Assembly: GCF_000733945.1 (NCBI RefSeq)
Contig: NZ_JPOL01000003.1
Location: 62,001 to 126,000, forward strand
Direction of reading: 5' to 3'
From: Flavimarina sp. Hel_I_48
GTDB taxonomy: Bacteria > Bacteroidota > Bacteroidia > Flavobacteriales > Flavobacteriaceae
Length of the DNA: 64,000 bases
The notes under the pieces: model-generated
Told to the model about the DNA's origin: nothing
Seen by the model: the letters and a program-made list of their open reading frames with translations, nothing else
Databases searched by the model: none
Part shown: one piece after another, positions 17,708 through 26,483 of the stretch
Numbering within the stretch: the stretch's first letter is position 1
How the letters are laid out: each line of letters opens with the position of its first letter
Made by a program: the position numbers and the translations under genes

Positions 17708-18052
17708 TTAAAGCAATTGAAAATTGCAATAACTTAAGTATGCATTGAGAAGCATCAATATAAAGGAAGGGGCAGAGGCTTTAATACCATCGTTGATTTT
17801 CAATCGTGTTAAAAACCCTAAAAACATCAACAATGCCAAACCCAGCGCTGCAATAGCCCCTATCATTGAAATCTTGACACCTATCGCCAGCCCAAGCGCT
17901 CCCAGGATTTGTAAAATACCTGTAAACACGCGCCACTTTTCCAGACCAAAGCGTATAAATTCCTGTTGCATACGATCACTAAAGATACAGCTAAAACCAT
18001 ATCCTAAAAAGGAAGCAGCCACAACGAGCATAGTTATATGGAGAAAGCTCAT
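17708..18052 (-). CDS. DoxX-family small membrane protein (downstream of pair)
   Basis: 114 residues, four predicted transmembrane helices: about 4-22, 42-62, 66-84 and 92-110. The second helix carries the LQILGALGLAIGV pattern typical of DoxX-like proteins. These are inner-membrane proteins linked in some bacteria to redox or quinone-dependent stress functions. Its ATG immediately follows the TAA of the other DoxX-like gene without any spacer base, so the two are probably translated together and may form a heteromer. Confidence 0.75.
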   Translation of the reverse strand: MSFLHITMLVVAASFLGYGFSCIFSDRMQQEFIRFGLEKWRVFTGILQILGALGLAIGVKISMIGAIAALGLALLMFLGFLTRLKINDGIKASAPSFILMLLNAYLSYCNFQLL

Positions 18053-18397
18053 TTAAAGTACTTCTGAATAAACCCCAGCCACGTATAAAGAAAGGACTAA
18101 AAGTGCCAGAGAAGGTAAATATTTTACAAAAGGATTTCTTACTTTAATATGTGCAACCTGTGCGCAAAGCATCAAAAATGCCATTGCCAGTGTTGGCCAG
18201 ACTACAGGCGAGTCATACCATATGCCTGCAACCAGTAATGTGGAAATCGCAATCTTTGCGGCCCCTACCATATTGCGTACAATGTCAGGTAAACCATACT
18301 GCTTAAATTCCTTTACAATATTGTCAAACCGAAATACCCAAACAATAATAATGGAAACTGCTATAATTAAAATAGCAAGTGTAGATAATGTTGTCAT
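18053..18397 (-). CDS. DoxX-like small membrane protein (upstream of pair)
   Basis: 114 residues, exactly as long as its downstream partner, again with four hydrophobic segments (about 4-23, 47-62, 66-84, 94-112). After the first helix comes FDNIVKEFKQYGLPDIVRNM, matching FSDRMQQEFIRFGLEKWRVF in the same place in the partner, so the two look like paralogues from a tandem duplication. No motif reveals the substrate. The start is at 18397; upstream is only AT-rich spacer towards the divergent FAD oxidoreductase. Confidence 0.7.
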   Translation of the reverse strand: MTTLSTLAILIIAVSIIIVWVFRFDNIVKEFKQYGLPDIVRNMVGAAKIAISTLLVAGIWYDSPVVWPTLAMAFLMLCAQVAHIKVRNPFVKYLPSLALLVLSLYVAGVYSEVL

Positions 18398-18575
18398 AGT
18401 TTTTTTTGTTTAAATTTAGGTAAAAAAAGTTAGACAAAACTATATTTAGATAAAGCTCATTTCAACGAAGTACAGACAGCATAAAAACTACTACGCCCAA
18501 TTTTTTTTTTGCGCTATTAACCTGTTCCAGTTCACAGGCGATCCGATAACATTTAGCTATTTTTACAAGAAAATT

Positions 18576-19838
18576 ATGGAAGGGAACGAAAAGAGTACCG
18601 TGCATATCATAGGCGCGGGAATCAGCGGTCTTATCGCTGCGCTGGTACTGGAAGAGCAGGGCTACGCTCCGGTTATATACGAAAGTACCAGCCAAGAAGG
18701 GGGACGTCTTAAAACGGAAATGCATAATAACTATCAGTTGGATCACGGTTTCCAGATTTTACTGGGCGCTTATCCTAAAGCAAAGCAATATCTGGAGTAC
18801 GACGCATTGGATTTACAGGAAATTCTGCCAGGAGCGGTAGTGTTTTTTAGTGATAAAAAAAGCACTATAGGCGATCCTTTACGTCAGCTGTCATTTTTAG
18901 TGCCCACGCTCACATCTTCACTGGCGAACTTAAGGGATAAAGCGAAGATGATTCAACTTTATATGAAACTGAAAAATACTTCTTTAAACGCTATTTTTGA
19001 AGAGAAGGAACAGACTTCATTAGAATTTTTGAAAGATTTTGGGTTTTCAGAACGTGTAATCCATCGTTTCTTCAGACCCTTTTTCAGCGGAATTTTTTTA
19101 GAGCCTAACCTGGCCACATCAAGCCGTATGTTTCAATTTGTTTTTAAGCTCTTTGGGGAAGGTAGCGCGTATATCCCTAAAAGGGGAATTTCGGCAATAC
19201 CGAAACAATTGAAGGCAAAGTTGAAAAAAACAAAATTTCATTTCAACACCCCTGTAGAACGTGTTGAAGAAGGCACTATTTTCTTAGAAAATGGTACTGT
19301 TATTCCCAGTGAAAATACCATTATTGCCACAACCGCAAGTAATCTTGTGACTAATCTTAAAAATCAGGAAATTCCCTGGAAATCTTGTATAAATCTCTAT
19401 TTTGAAGTTGATAAGAGAAAAATTCAAAAGGCCATAATTGGTTTAGTTGCAGATACAGAATCCCTGATAAATAATATTTTCTATCATACTTCGGTAAAAA
19501 CCGAAGCGCAGGGTGCGCGTGAATTATTGTCGGTCACTGTGGTAAAACCGACTAATTTGACCGAAAAACAGTTGGTAGAACGTATACTTGCAGACTTGGA
19601 GAAGTATTGTAAGATCACGGGAGCCACGTTTTTGAAACAATTCACCATTAAAAAAGCACTGCCGGATATTTCACAATTGCAGTATGAAATGTCACCCACG
19701 GAAACACAACTTACAAATGGTATATTTCTAGCAGGCGATCAATTGCTCAATCCCTCATTAAACGCAGCGATGATTGCGGGCGAACGGGCCGCAATGGCAG
19801 TACTGAAAAAAATACAGGGTGGAACGATCCTGGGCTAA
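18576..19838 (+). CDS. FAD-dependent amine-oxidase/phytoene-desaturase-like oxidoreductase
   Basis: 420 residues. The N-terminal dinucleotide fold is [20 protein letters not shown] with Glu at the end of strand 2 ([12 protein letters not shown]), then [16 protein letters not shown]. The C-terminal FAD motif is [22 protein letters not shown]. Members of this flavin monoamine oxidase / carotene desaturase superfamily oxidise amines, carotenoids or porphyrinogens; plant and cyanobacterial relatives are annotated as protoporphyrinogen oxidase-like. No carotenoid gene is adjacent. It is followed after 20 bp by VF530 and then by a second FAD protein on the same strand, so a three-gene operon is likely. 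Confidence 0.85.
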   Translation: MEGNEKSTVHIIGAGISGLIAALVLEEQGYAPVIYESTSQEGGRLKTEMHNNYQLDHGFQILLGAYPKAKQYLEYDALDLQEILPGAVVFFSDKKSTIGDPLRQLSFLVPTLTSSLANLRDKAKMIQLYMKLKNTSLNAIFEEKEQTSLEFLKDFGFSERVIHRFFRPFFSGIFLEPNLATSSRMFQFVFKLFGEGSAYIPKRGISAIPKQLKAKLKKTKFHFNTPVERVEEGTIFLENGTVIPSENTIIATTASNLVTNLKNQEIPWKSCINLYFEVDKRKIQKAIIGLVADTESLINNIFYHTSVKTEAQGARELLSVTVVKPTNLTEKQLVERILADLEKYCKITGATFLKQFTIKKALPDISQLQYEMSPTETQLTNGIFLAGDQLLNPSLNAAMIAGERAAMAVLKKIQGGTILG

Positions 19839-19858
19839 TTTTAAAAACCAAACCTTTT

Positions 19859-20077
19859 ATGGAAGCACAACCCAATAATCCCCTACACGGCGTAAAACTT
19901 GCTGAAATCCTCGATTTTCTAGTAGACAAACACGGCTGGACCGCCCTGGGAGACCGTATCAATATTAGATGTTTTACCCATGATCCATCGATAAAATCCA
20001 GCCTAAAATTCCTTCGGAAAACGCCGTGGGCCCGTCTCAAAGTAGAGGAATTATACCTAAAATCGGTTAAAAAATAG
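19859..20077 (+). CDS. VF530 (DUF2132) DNA-binding family protein
   Basis: 72 residues covering the complete family: [42 protein letters not shown] and [19 protein letters not shown]530 protein from Vibrio fischeri has a solved structure and is described as DNA-binding (SAP-like helical). Its role is unknown. It sits 20 bp after the amine-oxidase-like gene and 38 bp before the next FAD gene, so it is probably co-transcribed. Confidence 0.9.
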   Translation: MEAQPNNPLHGVKLAEILDFLVDKHGWTALGDRINIRCFTHDPSIKSSLKFLRKTPWARLKVEELYLKSVKK

Positions 20078-20115
20078 CCTTTAAGACCCGTTTTTCACTA
20101 TAATCAGCCAATTTT

Positions 20116-21678
20116 ATGAGTACACTGGTACAAATTTCCATTCTTCCGCAGGAAGTAGAAGATCGCGCGTTACTGCTTAAAAAAGCACTTTCTAAAGGGC
20201 GCCTAAAGGAAGCAAATATTAGGGAATGGCGTATCAGAAAACGTTCTATTGACGCAAGGCAAAATCCCGTAAAACTTCAGGTGCAAATTGAACTATGGCA
20301 AAAAGATGAGGAACGTGGCAAACTTCCACCTTTTCAACCAGAACCAATTCGTAGTCAAAACGAAATAATCATCATAGGTGCCGGTCCCGCCGGGATTTAT
20401 GCAGCCCTGCGCGCACTGGAAGCCGGTATAAAACCTATCCTTTTTGAACGTGGTAAAGATGTACGCGAACGCCGTCGTGACCTGGCCATTATCAACAAAG
20501 AACAAACCGTCAATCCAGAATCCAATTATTGCTTTGGTGAAGGAGGAGCGGGTACGTATTCTGATGGGAAATTATACACCCGTTCTAAAAAACGCGGCAA
20601 CGTACTTAAAGCGCTGGAATGGTTTGTGCATTTTGGCGCAGATCCAGATATACTGGTAGATGCCCATCCCCACATAGGCACAAACAAATTACCGAAGATC
20701 ATTACTGCGATGCGCGAAACGATCTTAAATGAAGGTGGCGAGGTGCATTTTAATTCGAAATTGACAGATATAAGGCTAGCTAATAAAGCGGTCAATGCCA
20801 TAGAGATTAATGCCGAAAAATGGTACGATGCAGAAAATATCATTCTCGCCACGGGACATTCCGCCCGCGATATTTTTTATCTACTTCATGAAAAAAACAT
20901 AAAGATCGAGGCAAAAGCTTTCGCGCTGGGCGTGCGTGCCGAGCATCAACAAGCGCTTATCAATAAAATACAATATCACGGCGATCAAGACAATCCATAC
21001 CTGCCGCCTGCGGCATACAGTCTGGTTGAGCAGGTAGATGGTCTGGGTGTTTATTCCTTTTGTATGTGTCCCGGGGGTATAATCGCTCCGTGCGCTACAG
21101 AACAGGAAGAAGTGGTGACCAATGGATGGAGTCCCAGCAAGCGCAATAACCCTTATGCAAACAGCGGTGTTGTAGTAAGTATAGAACCGAAAGATTTGCC
21201 GAATTTTGACCCTGAAAACCCATTTATTACGCTTGATTTCCAGAAAATGGTGGAACGCAGATGTTGGGAAGCTGCCGGTAAAACCCAGCAAGTACCCGCC
21301 CAGCGCATGATAGATTTTGTGGAAGGAAGAATATCGAGGGATTTACCTAAAACCTCTTACCAACCCGGAATTGTTTCTGTAGATCTTAATGATGTACTTC
21401 CGCCTATGATTGCTCGCCGATTGCGAAAAGCCTTCGTCCTTTTCGGGAAAAAGATGAAAGGATATTTGACTAACGATGCTATTTTGCATGCGCCGGAAAG
21501 CAGGACTTCGTCTCCGGTTTCTATTCCACGTGATATGAAAACCCTGGAACATATCGAAATCAGCGGACTTTATCCTTGCGGGGAAGGAGCAGGTTATGCA
21601 GGCGGGATTATGTCTGCCGCCATTGATGGAATCAACTGTGTAGATGCAATTGTAGAAAAGTTAAAGGCGGAAAGTTAA
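20116..21678 (+). CDS. FAD-dependent dehydrogenase, COG2509 family
   Basis: 520 residues. A family-specific N-terminal domain (about 1-80: ISILPQEVEDRALLLKKALS, IREWRIRKRSIDARQ) precedes the dinucleotide fold IIIGAGPAGIYAALRALEAG with FERGKDVRERRRD. Later come CFGEGGAGTYSDGKLYTRSK, LATGHSARDIF, SFCMCPGGIIAP and GLYPCGEGAGYAGGIMSAAID. All match the conserved uncharacterised FAD-dependent dehydrogenase group. The Cys pair in CMCPGG is conserved and may take part in redox chemistry. Substrate unknown. Last gene of the presumed three-gene operon. Confidence 0.88.
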   Translation: MSTLVQISILPQEVEDRALLLKKALSKGRLKEANIREWRIRKRSIDARQNPVKLQVQIELWQKDEERGKLPPFQPEPIRSQNEIIIIGAGPAGIYAALRALEAGIKPILFERGKDVRERRRDLAIINKEQTVNPESNYCFGEGGAGTYSDGKLYTRSKKRGNVLKALEWFVHFGADPDILVDAHPHIGTNKLPKIITAMRETILNEGGEVHFNSKLTDIRLANKAVNAIEINAEKWYDAENIILATGHSARDIFYLLHEKNIKIEAKAFALGVRAEHQQALINKIQYHGDQDNPYLPPAAYSLVEQVDGLGVYSFCMCPGGIIAPCATEQEEVVTNGWSPSKRNNPYANSGVVVSIEPKDLPNFDPENPFITLDFQKMVERRCWEAAGKTQQVPAQRMIDFVEGRISRDLPKTSYQPGIVSVDLNDVLPPMIARRLRKAFVLFGKKMKGYLTNDAILHAPESRTSSPVSIPRDMKTLEHIEISGLYPCGEGAGYAGGIMSAAIDGINCVDAIVEKLKAES

Positions 21679-21822
21679 ACTCCTATAGGGTTCTTTTAAA
21701 AATCCATCTAATGAATACCTCTGTTTCATTATTTGACTAAAGAATTATTTTGTCGCTGCTTAGAATGGTGTGTGAGGTATTTTATCATATTAAAATATCA
21801 CAATTTGTTCCTCTATAGTGGA

Positions 21823-21848
21823 GAATAGGCTATTTTTAATAGCTATTC
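21823..21848 (+). promoter_or_regulatory. Hairpin in the leader of the first esterase gene
   Basis: GAATAGGCTATT and AATAGCTATTC are complementary apart from one bulged G. They end 12 bases before the ATG at 21861, so a hairpin could form next to the start codon. A leader structure or an operator are both possible. Confidence 0.35.
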
Positions 21849-21860
21849 AATAAATATGAT

Positions 21861-22808
21861 ATGAAAAACTATAAAACCATCAAAAAAGATAAAAAAACAG
21901 CATTTATGGTACTTATTTGTTCATTATTAATTTCATCTGCTCACACCCAGGAAAAAATAGAACTTTGGGAAGGTGGAATTCCGGGAGAAATAAAAAGTGC
22001 TACCTATACAGAAAAGCAGGAGATGGAAGGCGAACAACTCGTAGGTGTCAGTCAAGTTACGGTCCCAGAAATGACCCTTTTTAAACCCAGTAAACCCAAC
22101 GGTACGGCTGTAGTAATTTGTCCAGGAGGCGGTTATGGCTTTTTAGCTATTAATAAAGAAGGCTTTAAAATTGCACAATGGTTTAATGAAAGGGGAATCA
22201 CAGCTTTTGTACTAAAATATCGACTTCCCAGCGAAGAGATAATGGAAGACAAGTCAATAGGCCCACTTCAAGATGCACAGCAAGCGATACGCTTGGTTCG
22301 TACAAACGCTAAAAAATATGGTATTGATGAGAATAAAGTAGGTATTATGGGATTTTCTGCAGGAGGGCATTTGGCAAGTACGTTGAGCACGCATTACAAT
22401 AAAAAGGTCTATGAAAATTCAAGTGAAAGCAGTGCGAAGCCAGATTTTTCCATACTTATTTATCCGGTTATTAGTATGTTAGATGACATAACACATAAAG
22501 GTTCGCGTGAAAATCTCCTGGGCAAATCCCCTACTATGGAACTCATGGAAAACTATTCAAATGAAAAACAAATAGACAGTGCTACTCCCAAAACATTTTT
22601 GATACATGCGGCAGACGATGGCGCCGTGCCCGTAGAGAACAGCCTTACATATTTTACCGCTCTGAATACCTATAAAGTACCCGCAGAAATGCATATTTAT
22701 GAAAATGGTGGTCATGGTTTTGGCCTAGGTACTGGAGCTACTCATAATGCATGGCCAAATGCGTTAAATTTATGGCTTCAAACGCATAAATTGTTACCTC
22801 TAAAATAG
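21861..22808 (+). CDS. Secreted alpha/beta-hydrolase, carbohydrate-esterase-like
   Basis: 315 residues with an N-terminal hydrophobic signal (AFMVLICSLLISSAHTQ). The oxyanion region is VVICPGGGYGFLAINKEG, the nucleophile elbow is GIMGFSAGGHLAS, the acid is in HAADDGAVPVENS, and the His is in ENGGHGFGLG. This pattern is typical of BD-FAE and acetyl-xylan-esterase-like enzymes in polysaccharide loci. It probably deacetylates the imported or extracellular glycan. It opens the mannan-type locus and lies 15 bp before the lone receiver gene. Substrate not readable. Confidence 0.85.
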   Translation: MKNYKTIKKDKKTAFMVLICSLLISSAHTQEKIELWEGGIPGEIKSATYTEKQEMEGEQLVGVSQVTVPEMTLFKPSKPNGTAVVICPGGGYGFLAINKEGFKIAQWFNERGITAFVLKYRLPSEEIMEDKSIGPLQDAQQAIRLVRTNAKKYGIDENKVGIMGFSAGGHLASTLSTHYNKKVYENSSESSAKPDFSILIYPVISMLDDITHKGSRENLLGKSPTMELMENYSNEKQIDSATPKTFLIHAADDGAVPVENSLTYFTALNTYKVPAEMHIYENGGHGFGLGTGATHNAWPNALNLWLQTHKLLPLK

Positions 22809-22823
22809 CGGAAAGGAATATTG

Positions 22824-23180
22824 ATGAAAAGGATTTTAATTGTTGATGATGATCATATTATTTGCGAAATGCTCGAATACTTTTTTGAGCACAAGGGATA
22901 CAAGGTTCATATCATTGAAAAATTTGAAAATAGTTTTAAAAATCTTAAACTTCCGGAGGTGGATCTTATTTTGCTCGATAAGCGTCTGGGGAATTTAGAT
23001 GGCACACTTTTGTGTGAAAAAATCAAATCTAGTTATGTTACTTCAAAAATTCCAGTAATTATGATGTCTGCTCTAGAAAGTGCGAAAAAGGGATGCCTAC
23101 TCTCCGGTGCAGATGATTTTTTAGAAAAACCTTTTGAAATCCAAAATATGCTTTTTAAAGTAGAACATTTTCTATATTAA
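22824..23180 (+). CDS. Single-domain response regulator (CheY-like receiver)
   Basis: 118 residues from MKRILIVDDDHIICEMLEYF; an in-frame TTG sits just before the ATG, and GAAAGGA lies upstream. The receiver residues are complete: Asp9/Asp10 pocket, phospho-acceptor Asp52 in LILLDKRLG, Ser82 in MMSALES and Lys102 in LEKPFE. There is no output domain and no kinase nearby. It lies between the esterase and SusC genes on the same strand. It may relay a signal from a distant hybrid sensor or act by protein-protein contact; its link to the sugar locus is positional only. Confidence 0.85.
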   Translation: MKRILIVDDDHIICEMLEYFFEHKGYKVHIIEKFENSFKNLKLPEVDLILLDKRLGNLDGTLLCEKIKSSYVTSKIPVIMMSALESAKKGCLLSGADDFLEKPFEIQNMLFKVEHFLY

Positions 23181-23355
23181 TTTATCAGGTTCAATATCTG
23201 CCATATCATTTATGTGTGGTTGTTTTATTTATAATTTTTCCAACATTAGGGCATATAATCAACAAAGTTGAATGTTAAATTTTGATAATTTAATATTATT
23301 TGCATTGTCATACTAAAAGGTTTTAGTAGTTTCGGTTAATCTAAATATATAACCT

Positions 23356-26300
23356 ATGACAAATTTGTACTACTCTGAATTTGCCTATGTCTTTCAGCGG
23401 AAAAGACGTAAGCACGGAAAAATTGAAAAAGTAAGAGCACTAAGTTTATTGCTCTTCATCACATTTACTTTTGCTATGCCTTTTATGGGTCATAGTACAT
23501 TGCAAAGTCAAACAACCGTTACCGGTACTGTTACAGATCCAACCGGGATGGCTTTGCCAGGTGTGAGCGTACAGGAGAAGGGAACAAATAATGGCGTTGT
23601 AACAGATTTTGACGGTAATTATTCAATCGATGTAATTGAAACTGGAGCGAGCCTGGTTTTTTCTTATGTGGGTATGGTCAACCAGGAAAAAACGGCCAGT
23701 TCAAGTGGATCACTTGATGTCCAAATGGAAGGAGATACCGAAGCTCTTGAAGAGGTTGTTGTGGTAGGGTATGGTACGCAGCGTAAATCTGATGTAACAG
23801 GATCCGTTTCCAGCGTTCAGGGAGAAGATTTGCTGCAAAGACCTGTTACTAACGCTTTGCAGGGTTTACAAGGTAAAGTTGCGGGTGCAAACGTGTACCT
23901 TAATTCCGGTAGTCCTACTGCGGCGCCCAGGGTGATCATTCGCGGTTTGGGAACGATCAATTCAAGCTCTTCTCCGCTTTATGTAGTGGATGGTGTAGTA
24001 ATGCAGGATATCCAATTTTTAAATCCTAACAACATAGAAAGTATGGAAGTACTAAAAGATGCATCTTCTACTGCTATTTATGGTGCCCGTGGTGCAAATG
24101 GGGTAATCCTGGTAACTACAAAGAGAGGGGCCAAGACTGAGGGTGTTTATGTGTCTTATGACAGTTACATGAGTATAGGTAGCCTACGTAAAAAGATGGA
24201 TCTCCTAAATGCCGAAGAATGGCTGGAAGTTGTGGAAACCGGTTTTGCGAATGCGACAAAATATAACCCCAATGAGCCGGCTCCTGTATTCACTAAATCT
24301 GACCCCAATATCTTTGACAGCAACGGAAATCCTTTATATGATACTGACTGGCAAGAAGAAGCCACACGTACCGCCATATCTCATAACCATCAACTTGCTG
24401 TTCGGTCTAATAATGGAAAATCTTCTGTAGGTGCCTTCCTAAACTTTTCGGACACTGAAGGAATTATGTTGAACAATGATCTGGAGCGATGGAACGGTAA
24501 AATAACGTACGATTCAGAAATAAAGGACTGGTTGTCCTTTGGTGCCAACTTACTTGTCAACTATACAAAAGAAAATGGCTACGAAGAAGGCGGCGGTGGC
24601 CAGGTACCTCGTCGTACCATGATCGAGATGCCTCCTATTTTCCCGGTTCGTTTTCCTGACGGAACCTATTCTAACAGTAGGATGATTACAGATCCTTATA
24701 ACATTGAATCCATGGCAAACCCTGTTCATGTGATGGAAACGCAAGTGCGTAATAACCTGCGGAATCAGGTTTTTGGAAATGTATATTTTCAGTTCAATAT
24801 AGCGGATGGCCTGGACTTTAAAACACAATTTGGTGTTGATAAGCAGGACAGGACTTTCAGGTATTTTTCACCTAATGATCTCTTAAATACGTCGGCGCCA
24901 CTTGGTTCCGCTAGTGTTTCAGAAGAAAAATATACCTACTGGCAACAAGAAAACTTTCTTTCCTATAACAAATCGTTCGGTGACTCCCGTGTAAATGGAG
25001 TTCTTGGTGCTAGTTGGCAAGAGCGTGATTTCTTTGCATTTAGCGCTAGATCTGAAGGTTTTCCGGATAATTCACTGTCCTTTTATCGTTTACAGTCTGG
25101 TAGTGTTTTTGGCGAGCCTCGCTCAGAATATAATTCTTGGTCCATCAACTCCTATTTTGCGAGAGCTGGCTATACTTACAAGGACAGATATTTGGTAACC
25201 TTGACTGGTAGGGCTGATGGTTCGTCCCGTTTTGGAGCCAATAATAAATACGGTTTCTTTCCATCGATTGGTTTGGGCTGGGTGATTTCTGAAGAAGGCT
25301 TTCTTTCGGAATCCAATTTCATTGATCGTTTAAAATTAAGGACAAGCTATGGTATCACCGGTAATACGGAAATTGATCCTTACTCTACGCTTGCAACCAT
25401 ATCTTCTGGAACTGCATTGGTCAATGGCCAGCGTGTAAATGATAGCTTTGTTAGCCGTATCCCTAATCCGGATGTAGGCTGGGAAACCACAACTCAGTTT
25501 GACGTGGGTATGGAAATTTCCACACGATCCAATCCACGTATTAGTTTAGAAATGGACTATTATTATAAACTTACGGAAGATTTGCTTTTAGACAGGCCTA
25601 TTCCAAGATCTACCGGTTTCTCTACAATCAGGGATAACATAGGTTCCATATCTAACAAAGGGGTTGAATTTGCTTTAGGTTCTACATACTCAACAGAAAC
25701 ATTTTACTGGGAGTCAAAAATCAACTTGAACTTCAATCAAAACAGAATCGAAGAATTAGGTGCTAACAATGAAGATATCTTTCCTGGGCCAAATTTTGTA
25801 TCGGGCAGTAATACGATCCTTCGTGTAGGGGAGCCCGTTGCTTCTTTCTGGGGTCTGGAGCGTTTAGGTACCTGGGGAACTGATGAAGTTGAGGAAGCTG
25901 CCGCAGTGGGTGCTATACCTGGGGAGGCAAAACGCTCTACCGAAAGAACGATCATCGGTAATGGCCTTCCTAAATGGACCGGTAGTTTTATCAACAATTT
26001 CAGATTGGGGAATTTTGATTTTGCCGTAGACCTGCAATTCGTTTACGATGTTGACATCCTCCAGCAGGCAACCCACTCCATTGAAGATAGAACGGGTATC
26101 GCAAACGGTTTAAGGACTATCCTTACACAAGGATGGACTCCAAACAATCAAGACACTCAAGTACAGCAAATCAGAAATCAGGGTCTCTCTGGGCAGAACA
26201 GTCAGGTAGACAGCCATTGGGTTGCTGACGGTTCTTATTTAAGAGGAAACCTATTTACGTTAGGATATACATTTCCAAATGAATTTGTTACTTCTTTAGG

Positions 26301-26478
26301 TGTACAGAGCTTGAGGATCTATACAAGTGTTGACAATGCTTTTGTGGTACAGTCTGACGATTTTCAGGGTTTTGATCCAGAAGGATCTTCGAATGATAGC
26401 CAATTCGGCCAGAATATTTTCTTTTTTCAATATCCAAGACCAAGAACGTTTACCCTTGGTTTCAACTTTAAATTTTAA
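23356..26478 (+). CDS. SusC/RagA-family TonB-linked outer-membrane transporter (mannan-type PUL)
   Basis: 1040 residues. An unusually long, basic N-terminal stretch (FQRKRRKHGKIEKVR) precedes the signal helix (LSLLLFITFTFAMPFMGHST). Then come the carboxypeptidase-like domain (VTGTVTDPTGMALPGVSV), the TonB-box region LEEVVVVGYGTQRKSDVTGS, the plug with LQGLQGKVAGANVYLNSGSP, the signature NNIESMEVLKDASSTAIYGA, and the barrel ending FTLGFNFKF. It imports oligosaccharides made by the surface enzymes. The SusD gene follows after five bases. The upstream 175 bp are AT-rich and should hold the promoter. Confidence 0.95.
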   Translation: MTNLYYSEFAYVFQRKRRKHGKIEKVRALSLLLFITFTFAMPFMGHSTLQSQTTVTGTVTDPTGMALPGVSVQEKGTNNGVVTDFDGNYSIDVIETGASLVFSYVGMVNQEKTASSSGSLDVQMEGDTEALEEVVVVGYGTQRKSDVTGSVSSVQGEDLLQRPVTNALQGLQGKVAGANVYLNSGSPTAAPRVIIRGLGTINSSSSPLYVVDGVVMQDIQFLNPNNIESMEVLKDASSTAIYGARGANGVILVTTKRGAKTEGVYVSYDSYMSIGSLRKKMDLLNAEEWLEVVETGFANATKYNPNEPAPVFTKSDPNIFDSNGNPLYDTDWQEEATRTAISHNHQLAVRSNNGKSSVGAFLNFSDTEGIMLNNDLERWNGKITYDSEIKDWLSFGANLLVNYTKENGYEEGGGGQVPRRTMIEMPPIFPVRFPDGTYSNSRMITDPYNIESMANPVHVMETQVRNNLRNQVFGNVYFQFNIADGLDFKTQFGVDKQDRTFRYFSPNDLLNTSAPLGSASVSEEKYTYWQQENFLSYNKSFGDSRVNGVLGASWQERDFFAFSARSEGFPDNSLSFYRLQSGSVFGEPRSEYNSWSINSYFARAGYTYKDRYLVTLTGRADGSSRFGANNKYGFFPSIGLGWVISEEGFLSESNFIDRLKLRTSYGITGNTEIDPYSTLATISSGTALVNGQRVNDSFVSRIPNPDVGWETTTQFDVGMEISTRSNPRISLEMDYYYKLTEDLLLDRPIPRSTGFSTIRDNIGSISNKGVEFALGSTYSTETFYWESKINLNFNQNRIEELGANNEDIFPGPNFVSGSNTILRVGEPVASFWGLERLGTWGTDEVEEAAAVGAIPGEAKRSTERTIIGNGLPKWTGSFINNFRLGNFDFAVDLQFVYDVDILQQATHSIEDRTGIANGLRTILTQGWTPNNQDTQVQQIRNQGLSGQNSQVDSHWVADGSYLRGNLFTLGYTFPNEFVTSLGVQSLRIYTSVDNAFVVQSDDFQGFDPEGSSNDSQFGQNIFFFQYPRPRTFTLGFNFKF

Positions 26479-26483
26479 TAGCT

